Source: Albugo candida (lineage: Eukaryota; Oomycota; Peronosporomycetes; Albuginales; Albuginaceae). Taken from it: a DNA stretch of 64,000 bases. Under the pieces are notes generated by a model. It ran no database searches, was not told where the DNA came from, and saw only the letters and a program-made list of their open reading frames with translations. The position numbers and the translations under genes were made by a program. Of the stretch, positions 32,304-41,609 are shown piece by piece (position 1 is the first letter of the stretch; each line of letters begins with the position of its first letter). Location of the stretch: NCBI GenBank assembly GCA_905220665.1, contig CAJNAR010000006.1:310001-374000 (forward strand), given 5' to 3'.

Positions 32304-34652
32304 TCAGCCCAAAAGAGGCTGCACAATATCTTCATCAGTGCTCGACTGCTCCAAAACACTTTTCCGACATGTACACTTTTTCATAAGAGGCTGATAGTAC
32401 AACTCGCTAGCGACTTCGGTTGAGAAGTATGGTCTCGAATGGTCGAGCTTCAAGCTTTCGATCAAGGGTAAATGCCTTCCAAGTGGTTCATACAATTTCG
32501 TCATATAATGACGATACACCAAGATGATAATCAACAACGCAAAGACAAACAGAAACGGAAGCACAGCGCGCTTTAACGATAGCAATCCAAGTAGAGTGAG
32601 CTGCGATACAACCAGAGCTATAATGGTGAAACGAAACAGGTGAGGCCAGAACTCGCCAGTCGATACCTTGGACGTCCTATAAAGATACAAACCTTGCTGT
32701 TGATACACAAGCTTGGCGATAGTAAAATAGCATCCTGTCACATAACACACCACGGGAGCGATTATTGCAAAGGTAAAGCTGACCAACATCACCAGGTAAC
32801 AATCGGCCATTGCTCGTGTCGGATCGAAAATAGCTCCGTGTTCTGATTCCTGGGCTCGGGAACTGGCGCCACACTTGCAGAATTTTCGAAATAATGATAA
32901 GTAGAGTTTTTCGACACAAAGTAGTTCCATTGTGAGATCAAGTCCGATCAAGGTGATAACGTATGACATGAAAAACGTGGATTGGTGAGGCACGCTTTTA
33001 CCCAGCATCGAAATGAGTTGCTTAGGGGAATCGATGATCATCAGCAAACTGTCCAAAACAGTTCCAACAATGACAGTGACGAAAAATGTCTGGAGGAGCT
33101 GGAAATAGGCAAGTTTTTTGAACATCGAAGCTCGAGTTTGCGTGTTGGAAGGATGGCCCTCCCGACCCGACAAAAACTTGAAGAGAGCATTTGCAAGAGC
33201 TTTTAAAAGCAGAAGTGCCAGGGGGGATAGCTGTTTCATCAAGCTTTGGAGAAGCGGATATGCTTTGAAAGCCCGGTCAAGAAATGGTACGGATCGTCGT
33301 ATCGAATCGATAGTCGCTAATGAAGCGACAAACGCGGTCGGAACTGTCCAAAATAAAACCAAGGTTGCAGTGACCATGGTTGACACCAGCATCCAAACTT
33401 GGCGCGTTTGGAAGCCTACACCAATGTTGTTCCAATTAATGTCATCAAAGTGCGGAGCCGCCACAATCTTCATGCCGCCAGGTTGGTTGGACTGCAAAGA
33501 CTGCTGTGATAGATGGCACGCTGTCAACGAAGAAAACGTGACAAAAGCCGACGTGGACCTCATTGTGATCTCGGTTGATTTGTCATGTGCTGGCCTCCAT
33601 TCTTGACTGAATGTAGACATACACCTATCTGTGTGCAAAGCTTCATGCTGACGTACGCTGTCGCCAAGGTATCCTAATGGGCTTGTTGAGTGTAACATGG
33701 AAGATATATCATGACCTGGTTTGGCTGCCGAGTATGATCCCTTCCTCACATATGTCGCCGCCTTGTCATCTACTTTGGCTTTCTCAAGACGATGTAATTC
33801 TTTCGAGATTGTTCTACATAGTCGCCGTGATTTCTCATATAAGTCTCCGATAGATTGAGAATTGCGGCATTTTGCGACGGAAGGGCAACAGGCAAATTCT
33901 ATTAATCGAGATTGTTTCGCCGGATGATCGTACTCGCAATCGAGCTGAGCCGCTTCCAACTCTTGCTGTATTTTTTGTTGTTCCTCAATAAGTATGTCGA
34001 GCTTGCGACCATCCAGAACGATGTGAGCCCTTGATATTACGTTGGGAAAAAGCTCTGAGAAATACGAAATCAATGCCTTCTCATTAAGCAAATCCTGTGG
34101 AATATCTTGGAGCAAGACTGTGTACTGCGCAGGAGAATTGACTGAGAGCGCTCGATGACGTCGACGTAGATAAACAATGTATTCTTCACGGAGCAAATAC
34201 ATCATAAACCCACACAGAATGTAGGAGGCGATTACACACGCCCACAGGCGAGAGTCGTTCATTCGCATGCTTGCTAATGTGAGCTTTGTGAGCGGATCCA
34301 CAGTATCCGAATGGTGCACTGATGTTGCGTATAGTGGAAACAAGACCAACGAAAGCAGTATCGTCAAAAATGAGAATTTCCTACCGAGTTGCAAGTAGCG
34401 AAAGTAAGTGACGACATCAAAGCCACAGATATCCATCCATTCCGATTCAGAAACAGAGTACACAATTGGAATCCATCCAAAAATGCGGTCATGTTGTGCT
34501 TCGGAGTAAAAGACCCGACCTCGATCCTTCCTATTGTGTTGCAAGCGAGTGCGTGCTACTTCGAAGAGAACAAAGCCGATACACAGCAAAGGACCGTAAA
34601 TACTTAGACTGTTTTGAATCGTTTTGCTCGGGTGACTGTCATACTCGTCCAT
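32304..34652 (-). CDS. CSC1/TMEM63-type (DUF221) mechanosensitive cation channel
   Basis: The protein is 782 residues in one uninterrupted frame, close to the family's usual length. An N-terminal helix (IYGPLLCIGFVLFEVARTRL) is followed by FGWIPIVYSVSESEW and CGFDVVTYFRYLQLG, typical of the family's first membrane block. A large cytoplasmic segment comes next, with YTVLLQDIPQDL and an RRM-like fold. A block of membrane helices from about residue 430 to 720 then forms the pore domain. CSC1/OSCA/TMEM63 proteins are osmo- or mechano-gated cation channels of the plasma membrane or endosomes. The C-terminal tail is Cys- and acid-containing. It converges on the LPA1-like gene and lies 90 nt downstream of the Kelch-EGF-Hint gene. 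Confidence 0.9.
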   Translation of the reverse strand: MDEYDSHPSKTIQNSLSIYGPLLCIGFVLFEVARTRLQHNRKDRGRVFYSEAQHDRIFGWIPIVYSVSESEWMDICGFDVVTYFRYLQLGRKFSFLTILLSLVLFPLYATSVHHSDTVDPLTKLTLASMRMNDSRLWACVIASYILCGFMMYLLREEYIVYLRRRHRALSVNSPAQYTVLLQDIPQDLLNEKALISYFSELFPNVISRAHIVLDGRKLDILIEEQQKIQQELEAAQLDCEYDHPAKQSRLIEFACCPSVAKCRNSQSIGDLYEKSRRLCRTISKELHRLEKAKVDDKAATYVRKGSYSAAKPGHDISSMLHSTSPLGYLGDSVRQHEALHTDRCMSTFSQEWRPAHDKSTEITMRSTSAFVTFSSLTACHLSQQSLQSNQPGGMKIVAAPHFDDINWNNIGVGFQTRQVWMLVSTMVTATLVLFWTVPTAFVASLATIDSIRRSVPFLDRAFKAYPLLQSLMKQLSPLALLLLKALANALFKFLSGREGHPSNTQTRASMFKKLAYFQLLQTFFVTVIVGTVLDSLLMIIDSPKQLISMLGKSVPHQSTFFMSYVITLIGLDLTMELLCVEKLYLSLFRKFCKCGASSRAQESEHGAIFDPTRAMADCYLVMLVSFTFAIIAPVVCYVTGCYFTIAKLVYQQQGLYLYRTSKVSTGEFWPHLFRFTIIALVVSQLTLLGLLSLKRAVLPFLFVFALLIIILVYRHYMTKLYEPLGRHLPLIESLKLDHSRPYFSTEVASELYYQPLMKKCTCRKSVLEQSSTDEDIVQPLLG

Positions 34653-34741
34653 TCTGAATGCAAAAATCGTCCAGTCGCGACCAATGATTATTACAAGGGG
34701 CTCTATGATTATATAAGCTGTATTACGAGTTTTGGCTACCT

Positions 34742-37159
34742 CTATCTATGCAGCCTATCTGTACTATCACGTGCAAGCATAGAATGGCGCACGGATAGCC
34801 ATAGCGGTCTGCACCACGAAAGAACAGCGCGTTCAAGAAAATCCTGCAAAGTTGATAATATCGGAGCTGATACACTTGTGGGAAGAATAATGTATAGCAT
34901 TCGATGCATGCGATAGAACTGAGTTGGAATCCAGTCTCGTTTCAGCAACGTAGAATTATTCGAAAGAGAATAATGATCACCGTAATTGCTGCACAATATG
35001 CCGTTCACGAAGAATGTTCCCGTCATTGTGTACGCAGTAAATGCGCCCAAGGAATCGATGATCTCAATTTTTGATATGACCACCAACTTGAGCTGATTGG
35101 AGGTGATCAATTGTGTTCCAATACGCAACTCGCTTGCGGGAACCTGCCTCACTCGCGTGGATGGATCTTTCTCAGCGACATAAATCAAGTGATCTGAAGT
35201 AAGTTCCAAGTACTAAAGCATCTTAGGTCAGCAAATCGGGCTTAGACGATGCAAAAATCGTACCGTCAGGCCTTCAAAGAAGACCCGCAAGAATCTCGTC
35301 TTTGATTGCATCCAGTTTGTGTGCGGAAGGAGATACACTGAAGAATACACGATATCGCCCTGCTCATTGAGTGCAAGCACACGGTGACCAAAGGCGATAT
35401 CACGCATCAGGATGTCAGAACCATTCTCCAGTCGAAGTGTAGCCGTTCCAGAGAAACAGTTCGCTACAAATTTCATAAGAGACTTTTGTCCGATAAAGGA
35501 ACACTCAAACCTGTGGAACGAGCCTCAAGGGTATCAAAAGCCTCACAGAATGGACCACTTCTGTCTCGATTGCACAAGCAGCTACCTCCGTGTACACAGA
35601 CTCCTTCATTGGAGCAAATGACTCCATTTTGCTCGCACAACACTGGCGTAGTTAGCGATGATTTTTTTTGTAGTAGTCACTTACGGGCATCGCTGCTGAT
35701 AAACACGTCGTTTGTCTTCTCACTTCCCGCACTTCCTGCGATGAGTAAGAGAGCTGGAACGACGTCTGTACTCACAAAACGATCGTAGACTTCCGTCCCT
35801 GGACAAATATCACAGCCATCAGGATACAACGTGACCTTGGTAATGCTGTCCTGCCGCTCTACAGTCGCATCGTACGGCTGCTCTGGTTGTCCTTGATCAT
35901 CACAAATTGGAATGATCTGCCCACTTAAGCTGGTTGTATTGTCAATGGTTCTGCATGTCGAGTTACAGCGATACGATTTTTTTACAGATCTCCAGAACGG
36001 GATTACAGAATGACCCCACTTCCCCACACAGACTTGCTGATTGTCGCGGGTCACTATACTCCATTCGGCTGTAGACATCCCACTCACATCCGAGCTTGCA
36101 GCCGTCCAATTCTGACCGTCTCGTGTAAACCAAATGTCCGTGTATGTATGCATCTGATTGATGCCATCGCCAGTGATACTTCCTCCAATTAGCCACAGAC
36201 GTGGTCCGTATAAAATGTCGGATGGAGTCTGAGATTCGAAAGATACGATCGAGTGCCATGCTCGTGGACTCCAAGCAGAGGTTCCCTGCATTTGCACCCA
36301 GCTTCCACTCGTATCCATTCGCCAGACGTCATCTAACGCTGTTCCATCCCATCCTCCCACTACAAACAAATACTGGCTAGCTACGTTTTGATCTGAGGCG
36401 TTGATTTGGCGATGAGCGGCACAAGCGTGAGCCACTCTCGGTTTCCAGGGAACCTGTTTCTGCTGAATCCATTTTCCATTCACCAGTGAGTCTGTCGACC
36501 ATACTTCGTTTGTGACTGGACTTCCGCCGATGACCCAAAGCCTTCCATTATACTCTACCGAGCAATGCCAACCACGACCTGACCATGGAGCTTTCTCGTT
36601 CGGCTGTACCCATAATTCTTCTCCAAACGCAAATGTTTAGAGTGTGTTTGATGGCTCAACGCGCTTACCTCCATCGAGTGTCATCCAGATATCATTACTT
36701 GGTGCGGGTGTGAAGCCGCCCATCAAAACTAACCACGTTCGGGTATCATGAGCATCGTAGAAAGCTGTTAGGGAGTGCCCATAACGCCGCCGAAAGGGAG
36801 CCTCCTCTAGAATCTCCGTCCACACCGCACCATCCTCCGTGAACCAAACGTCTGAGCGCAAAGTGGTTTTCTCGAGTTGTTTTGTATGGTAGGCTGCCGA
36901 CGAACCTCCCACCATATAAATTCTCGAGCCAAAACGTGCGGCTGCGTGGGCTACAGATCGTATGAGGAGCCATATTCGAGTGACTGAGCACACACTTACA
37001 ATCACGTGAGAATGAAAGACTTGAGCTTCTTTTCCATCGTGCAAATGCATTTTCACGCGTGGAATCCGAGTCGCAAGGAACCGGTAGAGCAGACAAGTTG
37101 TACGGAAGATACACGATACAAAGGAGACAGCTTCTCCATCGGTGGCTCTTGCGAGACAT
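34742..37159 (-). CDS. Secreted Kelch-EGF-Hint (hog-like) protein
   Basis: Six exons by protein continuity: 37000-37159, 36669-36950, 35685-36620, 35511-35642, 35264-35463 and 34742-35212. The introns are 42-51 nt, and the joined frame of 726 residues has no remainder. MSRKSHRWRSCLLCIVYLPY is a plausible leader. Kelch repeats follow (RIYMVGG, WLVLMGG, LWVIGG, LFVVGG, LWLIGG), each with conserved Trp and SH. Next is one EGF-like domain with CSNEGVCVHGGSCLCN. A Hint domain then begins ANCFSGTATLRLENG and continues with LELTSDHLIYVAEK and FFVNGILCSNYGDH. Hint domains self-splice or cleave their own backbone; the catalytic Cys, the T-x-x-H motif and the final C-S-N block are visible. In hedgehog such processing attaches a lipid. 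The role here is unknown. The 5' exon and start are the least certain part. Confidence 0.82.
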
Positions 37160-37644
37160 CGCTCGTGGTGTATCGACGCAGACAGGCGTAGGCATATGCG
37201 TCGTGAAGCAGAGGCCATACAGCTAGAGTGTCGTGCTGTATGCAGACTTGCAAATTGCTCATCAGTCTGCTCAAATGACAGTGTATTTGGGAAGGACAGG
37301 ATACGCATGTACTGAACATTCAAACAGCCCAGAGAGTGGTGGCTAGAACAGTCTGTGAGAAAATCGAGTGTCAATGGCAACTGAGCATTGTTGATTCGCA
37401 TGAAGATCCTTGAGCAATTGACCCGGAATTCAATTGAGAAGCGGCTGAATGTGAGCGGTAGAGAATGTCAACACGCAACATTACTGAGTATTGCAAACGC
37501 GGTGATTATCCCGTCCCTTTGAGTTTCTGTTGATTCCGTAATAAATGTCAAATCGATGATCACCAATTGCATCACACTGCCACGAAGTATATCATGGCAC
37601 CTATCACTCTATGTCCATAGTCCGAATAAATTCGCTTCTCGGCC

Positions 37645-38960
37645 TTATCTAGATTGATTGGATGGAGGAAGTGGTGGCTGCTGAAATGGAATGGAGGTGA
37701 AGTGAGGCTGAACCATTGATGTGGTGTATCGTGTCTGAGGATACGGATAAAACTGGATCGGATTATGGGCTGCATGTTGTCCCGGATGGTAATTTGCCTG
37801 TGGAGACATTGCGGGGTACATTCCTATCGGCTGATGGTTCACTGGAAAAGATGTATGTGCTTGACCGATAGTGGTCGGGCATTTTCTATGCGTCACTGTC
37901 TCTTGAAAGAATGTTTTTGGTCCTCCTTGGCATGCAAAGTTGCATTTCGTCGTGCGATTCTACAAGCCGGAGACCATTGTTAGGAACACGTCATACTTTC
38001 AGAATTGACCGAGTTACGTCAATAATTTTTTGAGGTTGTTGTATAGCTCGATCTGCCGAAGATTTGCATCGATACGTGACGAATCCGAATCCTTTGCTGT
38101 TTCCTGTTTTACGATCTCGTGCAATACTTGCTTCTTCTATCTCACCATATTTCTCAAACTCGCATCGTAAAGTCTCATCTGCTGTATTCCATGCTAAACC
38201 TCGTACAAATAACTTGCGGTCCGATTCATCAAATCGATTGGAAACCATAAGTTCCCGCTGGTCGACAGCGTACAGAGCTTTGGCGGAGTTATTTTCTGAC
38301 ATTCCATGTGGTTGAGATGAATCAGGTCGCATAGCCGCTAAATTGCACATTGTTTTCCTTCCCTACAGCAGCAATTTCATTAGTTATTGATACAGCGAGA
38401 GGCAGGCCACACAAAAAGCTTTCGGCACACATCAATCTCCACAATATGCTGATCCACAGCACATTGTGCTGCTTCCATCTCTGCAAAAGTCACAAAGCCG
38501 TAGCCTTTGGATTTCCCCGTAGATTTGTCAAAAATAACAGCTCCTTCTTCAATGTCACCAAACCTTCCAAACGCATCTCTCAATGTCTCTGACGATGTTT
38601 CCCAGGCCAGACCTCGCACAAATACTTTGCGATGAACAGTATCCGCATTCGCTACAGTTCTTATCTCATTGTAAATTGTTTCGTATTGAGCAGCGCTGTG
38701 GTTTGAATGAAATGAAAACGCACACATATGGATCCGTCACACAATATCGCATTATATACATACACAGAGATAAAATGCAGCCATTCGATTTGCTTCACAT
38801 TTCTATTTTGTACGTACGCGCTAATCAGAATTGCAGTGAGTTGCTCGCGTGATAAAGAGCCCAACAAGTGATACAGTTTGGAGCTGTCTTCTATGTTCCA
38901 TTGTTTCGCGCACGTAGACGCATCGAATCGCCGTTTTTTACGTGCTTCGCCGTGCGTCAT
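37645..38960 (-). CDS. Two-RRM RNA-binding protein, UBA2/hnRNP-like
   Basis: Four exons by protein continuity: 38764-38960, 38431-38695, 38018-38362 and 37645-37959. They give 373 residues with introns of 58-68 nt. The first segment is basic and helical (THGEARKKRR, LLGSLSREQL). RRM1 has RKVFVRGLAWETSSETLRDA and GKSKGYGFVTF, ending EIDGRKTMCNLAAMRPD across a splice. RRM2 has KLFVRGLAWNTADETLR and GNSKGFGFVTY, ending IIDNRTTKCNFACQG, again across a splice. The tail is rich in Pro, Gln, His and Tyr. This order matches plant UBP1-associated UBA2 proteins and related hnRNPs, which bind mRNA in the nucleus. The reading of both RRM ends across introns makes the splice sites secure. Confidence 0.9.
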
Positions 38961-39325
38961 CGTCCAGTTTACTGTCAGCCAATCACTTCGTTGTGACTTT
39001 CCAATGCATACACAGGATCCTTGCACCAAGCACCACGCCTTTCGCTACAAACGTGCTTCTGCATAGGGAACCCTACACAAAGGTGATGCACATGCACTTT
39101 ATACTGTCGACATAGCGGCACGTAGCCGTGTATTATGTACTCTTTCCGCACAAGCCGCACGTACAGCTTCCAGCTGACTGAGATGGCGAATTTTTTACGG
39201 CTAAACAGGCGTGAAGGTAGCACTGTAAAACAATATTCGTTTATTTCTCGGCCGACTCTGACACGAAAAATCATTTTTTTTCGAGAAGCGTTTGGACTTG
39301 CCAGAAAAAGCAAATTGGGCGCTTA

Positions 39326-39709
39326 ATGTGTTTAGAATTGAGCTGTTTTCGTATGGCACACTGTATGGCAACACGAATGATTATAATGGAAAATACTGCG
39401 GAATTTGAAATGAAAAGAAGGGACCGAACATTTTCGCACTCCATTCGGAAACCACGGAGCGCGTTGAAACAAGCTGAAAAATGCTCACCCGTCAAGCCAA
39501 AGGCGAAAAAGTTTGTTACATTTATAATTCGACCTCAAGTAGTTGGATACGCGGATCCACATGTTGATCGTCGTCCTATTTCTGTAGCGCCCATCTCGTA
39601 TTTTGAATTAGTTTTGCTGCTTTCACAGCGCGTATTTCCTCCATCACTAGCAGCAGCATCCGGATCGTTAAAAATGGATCCAAAATTTGTCATCTCTGCG
39701 GAAGTGTAG
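39326..39709 (+). CDS. Small basic protein with possible PP1-docking motif
   Basis: The ORF has 127 codons and diverges from the RRM gene; a later Met at 39386 may be the true start. It reads RKPRSALKQAEKCSPVKPKA then KKFVTF. KKFVTF fits the R/K-V/F-x-F docking motif of protein phosphatase 1 partners. No domain is recognised. The motif alone is weak evidence, and the ORF may be an exon or chance. Confidence 0.35.
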   Translation: MCLELSCFRMAHCMATRMIIMENTAEFEMKRRDRTFSHSIRKPRSALKQAEKCSPVKPKAKKFVTFIIRPQVVGYADPHVDRRPISVAPISYFELVLLLSQRVFPPSLAAASGSLKMDPKFVISAEV

Positions 39710-39829
39710 CCAACACAGCTGTCTACGCTAAACGCAATATCTATGGAAAATACGTCGACGTGCAATACATCCCGCAAGAATCCTCTCTTATTACAATATA
39801 CGATTGAGTTTGCTCATATTTCGTGTTTA

Positions 39830-40320
39830 TCAATGTATCAAACGTTTGTACGCAACATAGGCCGCCACCGCAAAGGCCGCCGATACACAACCCATGCCTC
39901 CAGTTTCTATGCAATGAGCATGATACGACTCCTCAGCTTTAAGTTTCTCTTCGATACACACAGAAAGAGCCCGGCCTTTCTTGTGTGTTGAGTTCAATTT
40001 CAGAAGCTGCTCACACCGTTTTTTACTTACTTCAAAATCGCCAAGGTCATGATAAGCCTTGGCTATCCAGTAGAGCATTCTTGTCGCTTGTAATTCTGCT
40101 GTAGAAGATCTGCATCAATCGTAATCAGTGAGAAGTAAGACTACTGTTGTGCCTCTGACCTCGCATCACTCTGATTCGGCGCTTCGTTGCCCTTTCAACA
40201 GGGGACTTGATCAATGCTTTTGCATATTGAAATCGATCCTATTGCACAACATTGGCCATTACGAACGTAGAAAAAAGGCAATAAGAACCTCTAGTGAAGG
40301 CGTATCTTCACTCATTCAAG
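39830..40320 (-). CDS. FIS1: Mitochondrial/peroxisomal fission protein FIS1-like, apparent frameshift
   Basis: The exon at 40161-40238 reads RFQYAKALIKSPVERATKRR, matching the FIS1 block F-x-Y-A-x-x-L-I-R/K-S. After a 51-nt intron (40110-40160), the next exon begins DLLQQNYKRQEC and then has to change frame by one base to read LYWIAKAYHDLGDFEVSKK. That is the second TPR helix pair of FIS1. A tail anchor follows (GGMGCVSAAFAVAAYVAYKR). FIS1 is a tail-anchored outer-membrane protein that recruits the fission machinery. The one-base shift near 40080 is either an assembly error or a disabling mutation. An upstream exon near 40300 (MSEDTPSLEVL) is tentative. Confidence 0.7.
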
Positions 40321-40459
40321 CTCGTTCAAAAAAAAATATGTTTGAAACTCATCTTCACACTGAGTCTATATATTTCGTGTTTTTATGTCGCTTCAATCGT
40401 GATCAATTTTGACGTTTTTTCGTGTCTCTCGAGTATGAGACAAGCAAACCGCGATACAG

Positions 40460-41334
40460 CTACAACGGAATGAATGAGCATGTGTTGTGCGATCGCGAAG
40501 TAACGTAATCTCCAACCTGCACGTTCTGTGTGTCGATGACGAGCATTCCAATAAATGCCGTCCAAAAATGACTCTGTTCAGCGAGCGTCAGTAGAGCTGA
40601 AGATTTGAGGAATAGATGTACCTGTTGTTCGAATCGATCTTTATTGAGATACACCATCGCAGTGATCAGTAAGTGTGGTAGCAATCGAGTGGTGACAAAT
40701 GTGATCCATTGTACTCGCCAAACCACTCTGTAGTATGATGATGATAATGTAAAAGCAAATAGCGACATTAGCTTCCGCACATGCATGGAAGCAGAATGTA
40801 ATTCGCAGATGAGTGCGAGTGATAAGAGCGGGATGCCAACGCCTTTAATCAGCGCAGCAATATAGCAGAACAGCACCACGACGTGATGGATAATTATTTC
40901 TGGCGACTTGACATATAAGCCCTGGAGACAATAATCCCCGAGATCGTAGATGAAATATCCTACGTAGATGCTCTCAGGCCTAAATCCCTACGTGGAACTG
41001 CTTCGTACCTGTTGAAACACAAATCGTAATCAGCTCCATTGATGTCGTCTGATTCACCCGGTCGTCGATGCTGATATTTCCAGTCAGAATGGATGTAATC
41101 ACAAAAGATGAAGACAAAATCGAGTGGAGCATTGATACAAATGTATTGATCCATAACATTTGACCAATTTTGGACAATTGAGCAAACGCATGAATTCGAC
41201 CATTGCTCATGATTGAGACTGCGATTTGTCGAGCCAAACAAAATATCTACAACCACAACAGTAAGCACGATTCCATGCAATATGGATTCTCTCACCAGTA
41301 TGGACACATTGACGAGAAGGTAGCCAGAATACAT
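40460..41334 (-). CDS. TLC-domain (TRAM/LAG1/CLN8-type) membrane protein
   Basis: Coding blocks on the minus strand read, in order, a hydrophobic start (SILHGIVLTVVVVD), LARQIAVSIMSNGRIHAFAQ, YVGYFIYDLGDYCL, PEIIIHHVVVLFCYIAAL and a run of further helices. The sequence Y-F-[IL]-Y-D-L followed by I-I-H-H-[IV]-V and E-L-H-x-x-x-M is the TLC-domain signature. Such proteins include ceramide synthase and lipid-handling TMEM56/TLCD-type proteins; the absence of a homeobox or large loops here suggests the latter. Exon edges, especially near 40960-41000, are approximate. Confidence 0.72.
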
Positions 41335-41347
41335 CAGAGAAAATGTG

Positions 41348-41557
41348 TTATTCGACCGTATCTCGCAGCAACTCTACCAGTCTGAAGGAATAGGCGGCTG
41401 GGATCGATTTATTATATCTCATACCCTCAGAATTACGATATCCACGAAATCGAGTCTTTGGACGAGCGAGTTGCTGGTCTGACATAGGCACAGCTGGAAG
41501 CCGATTCCATTCTGTAGGTAAACACTCATTTCTTTTCCAGCGAAAAGGCTTCGACAA
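41348..41557 (-). CDS. Short ORF, possibly an exon of a neighbour
   Basis: This is a 69-codon basic frame between the large secreted-protein gene and the TLC gene, on their strand. It could be a terminal exon of the former or a leader exon of the latter. No family is recognised. Confidence 0.2.
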   Translation of the reverse strand: MSKPFRWKRNECLPTEWNRLPAVPMSDQQLARPKTRFRGYRNSEGMRYNKSIPAAYSFRLVELLRDTVE

Positions 41558-41609
41558 AATACATACATCGCAATCGAAATAAGGAATGCAATAGAAAAAA
41601 TGAATTATT

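Noticed and set aside
34742..35476. Hint domain as an intein or homing-endonuclease element
   Set aside because: It sits at the C-terminal end of a secreted Kelch-EGF protein with no C-terminal extein and no endonuclease domain, so a hog-type Hint fits better.
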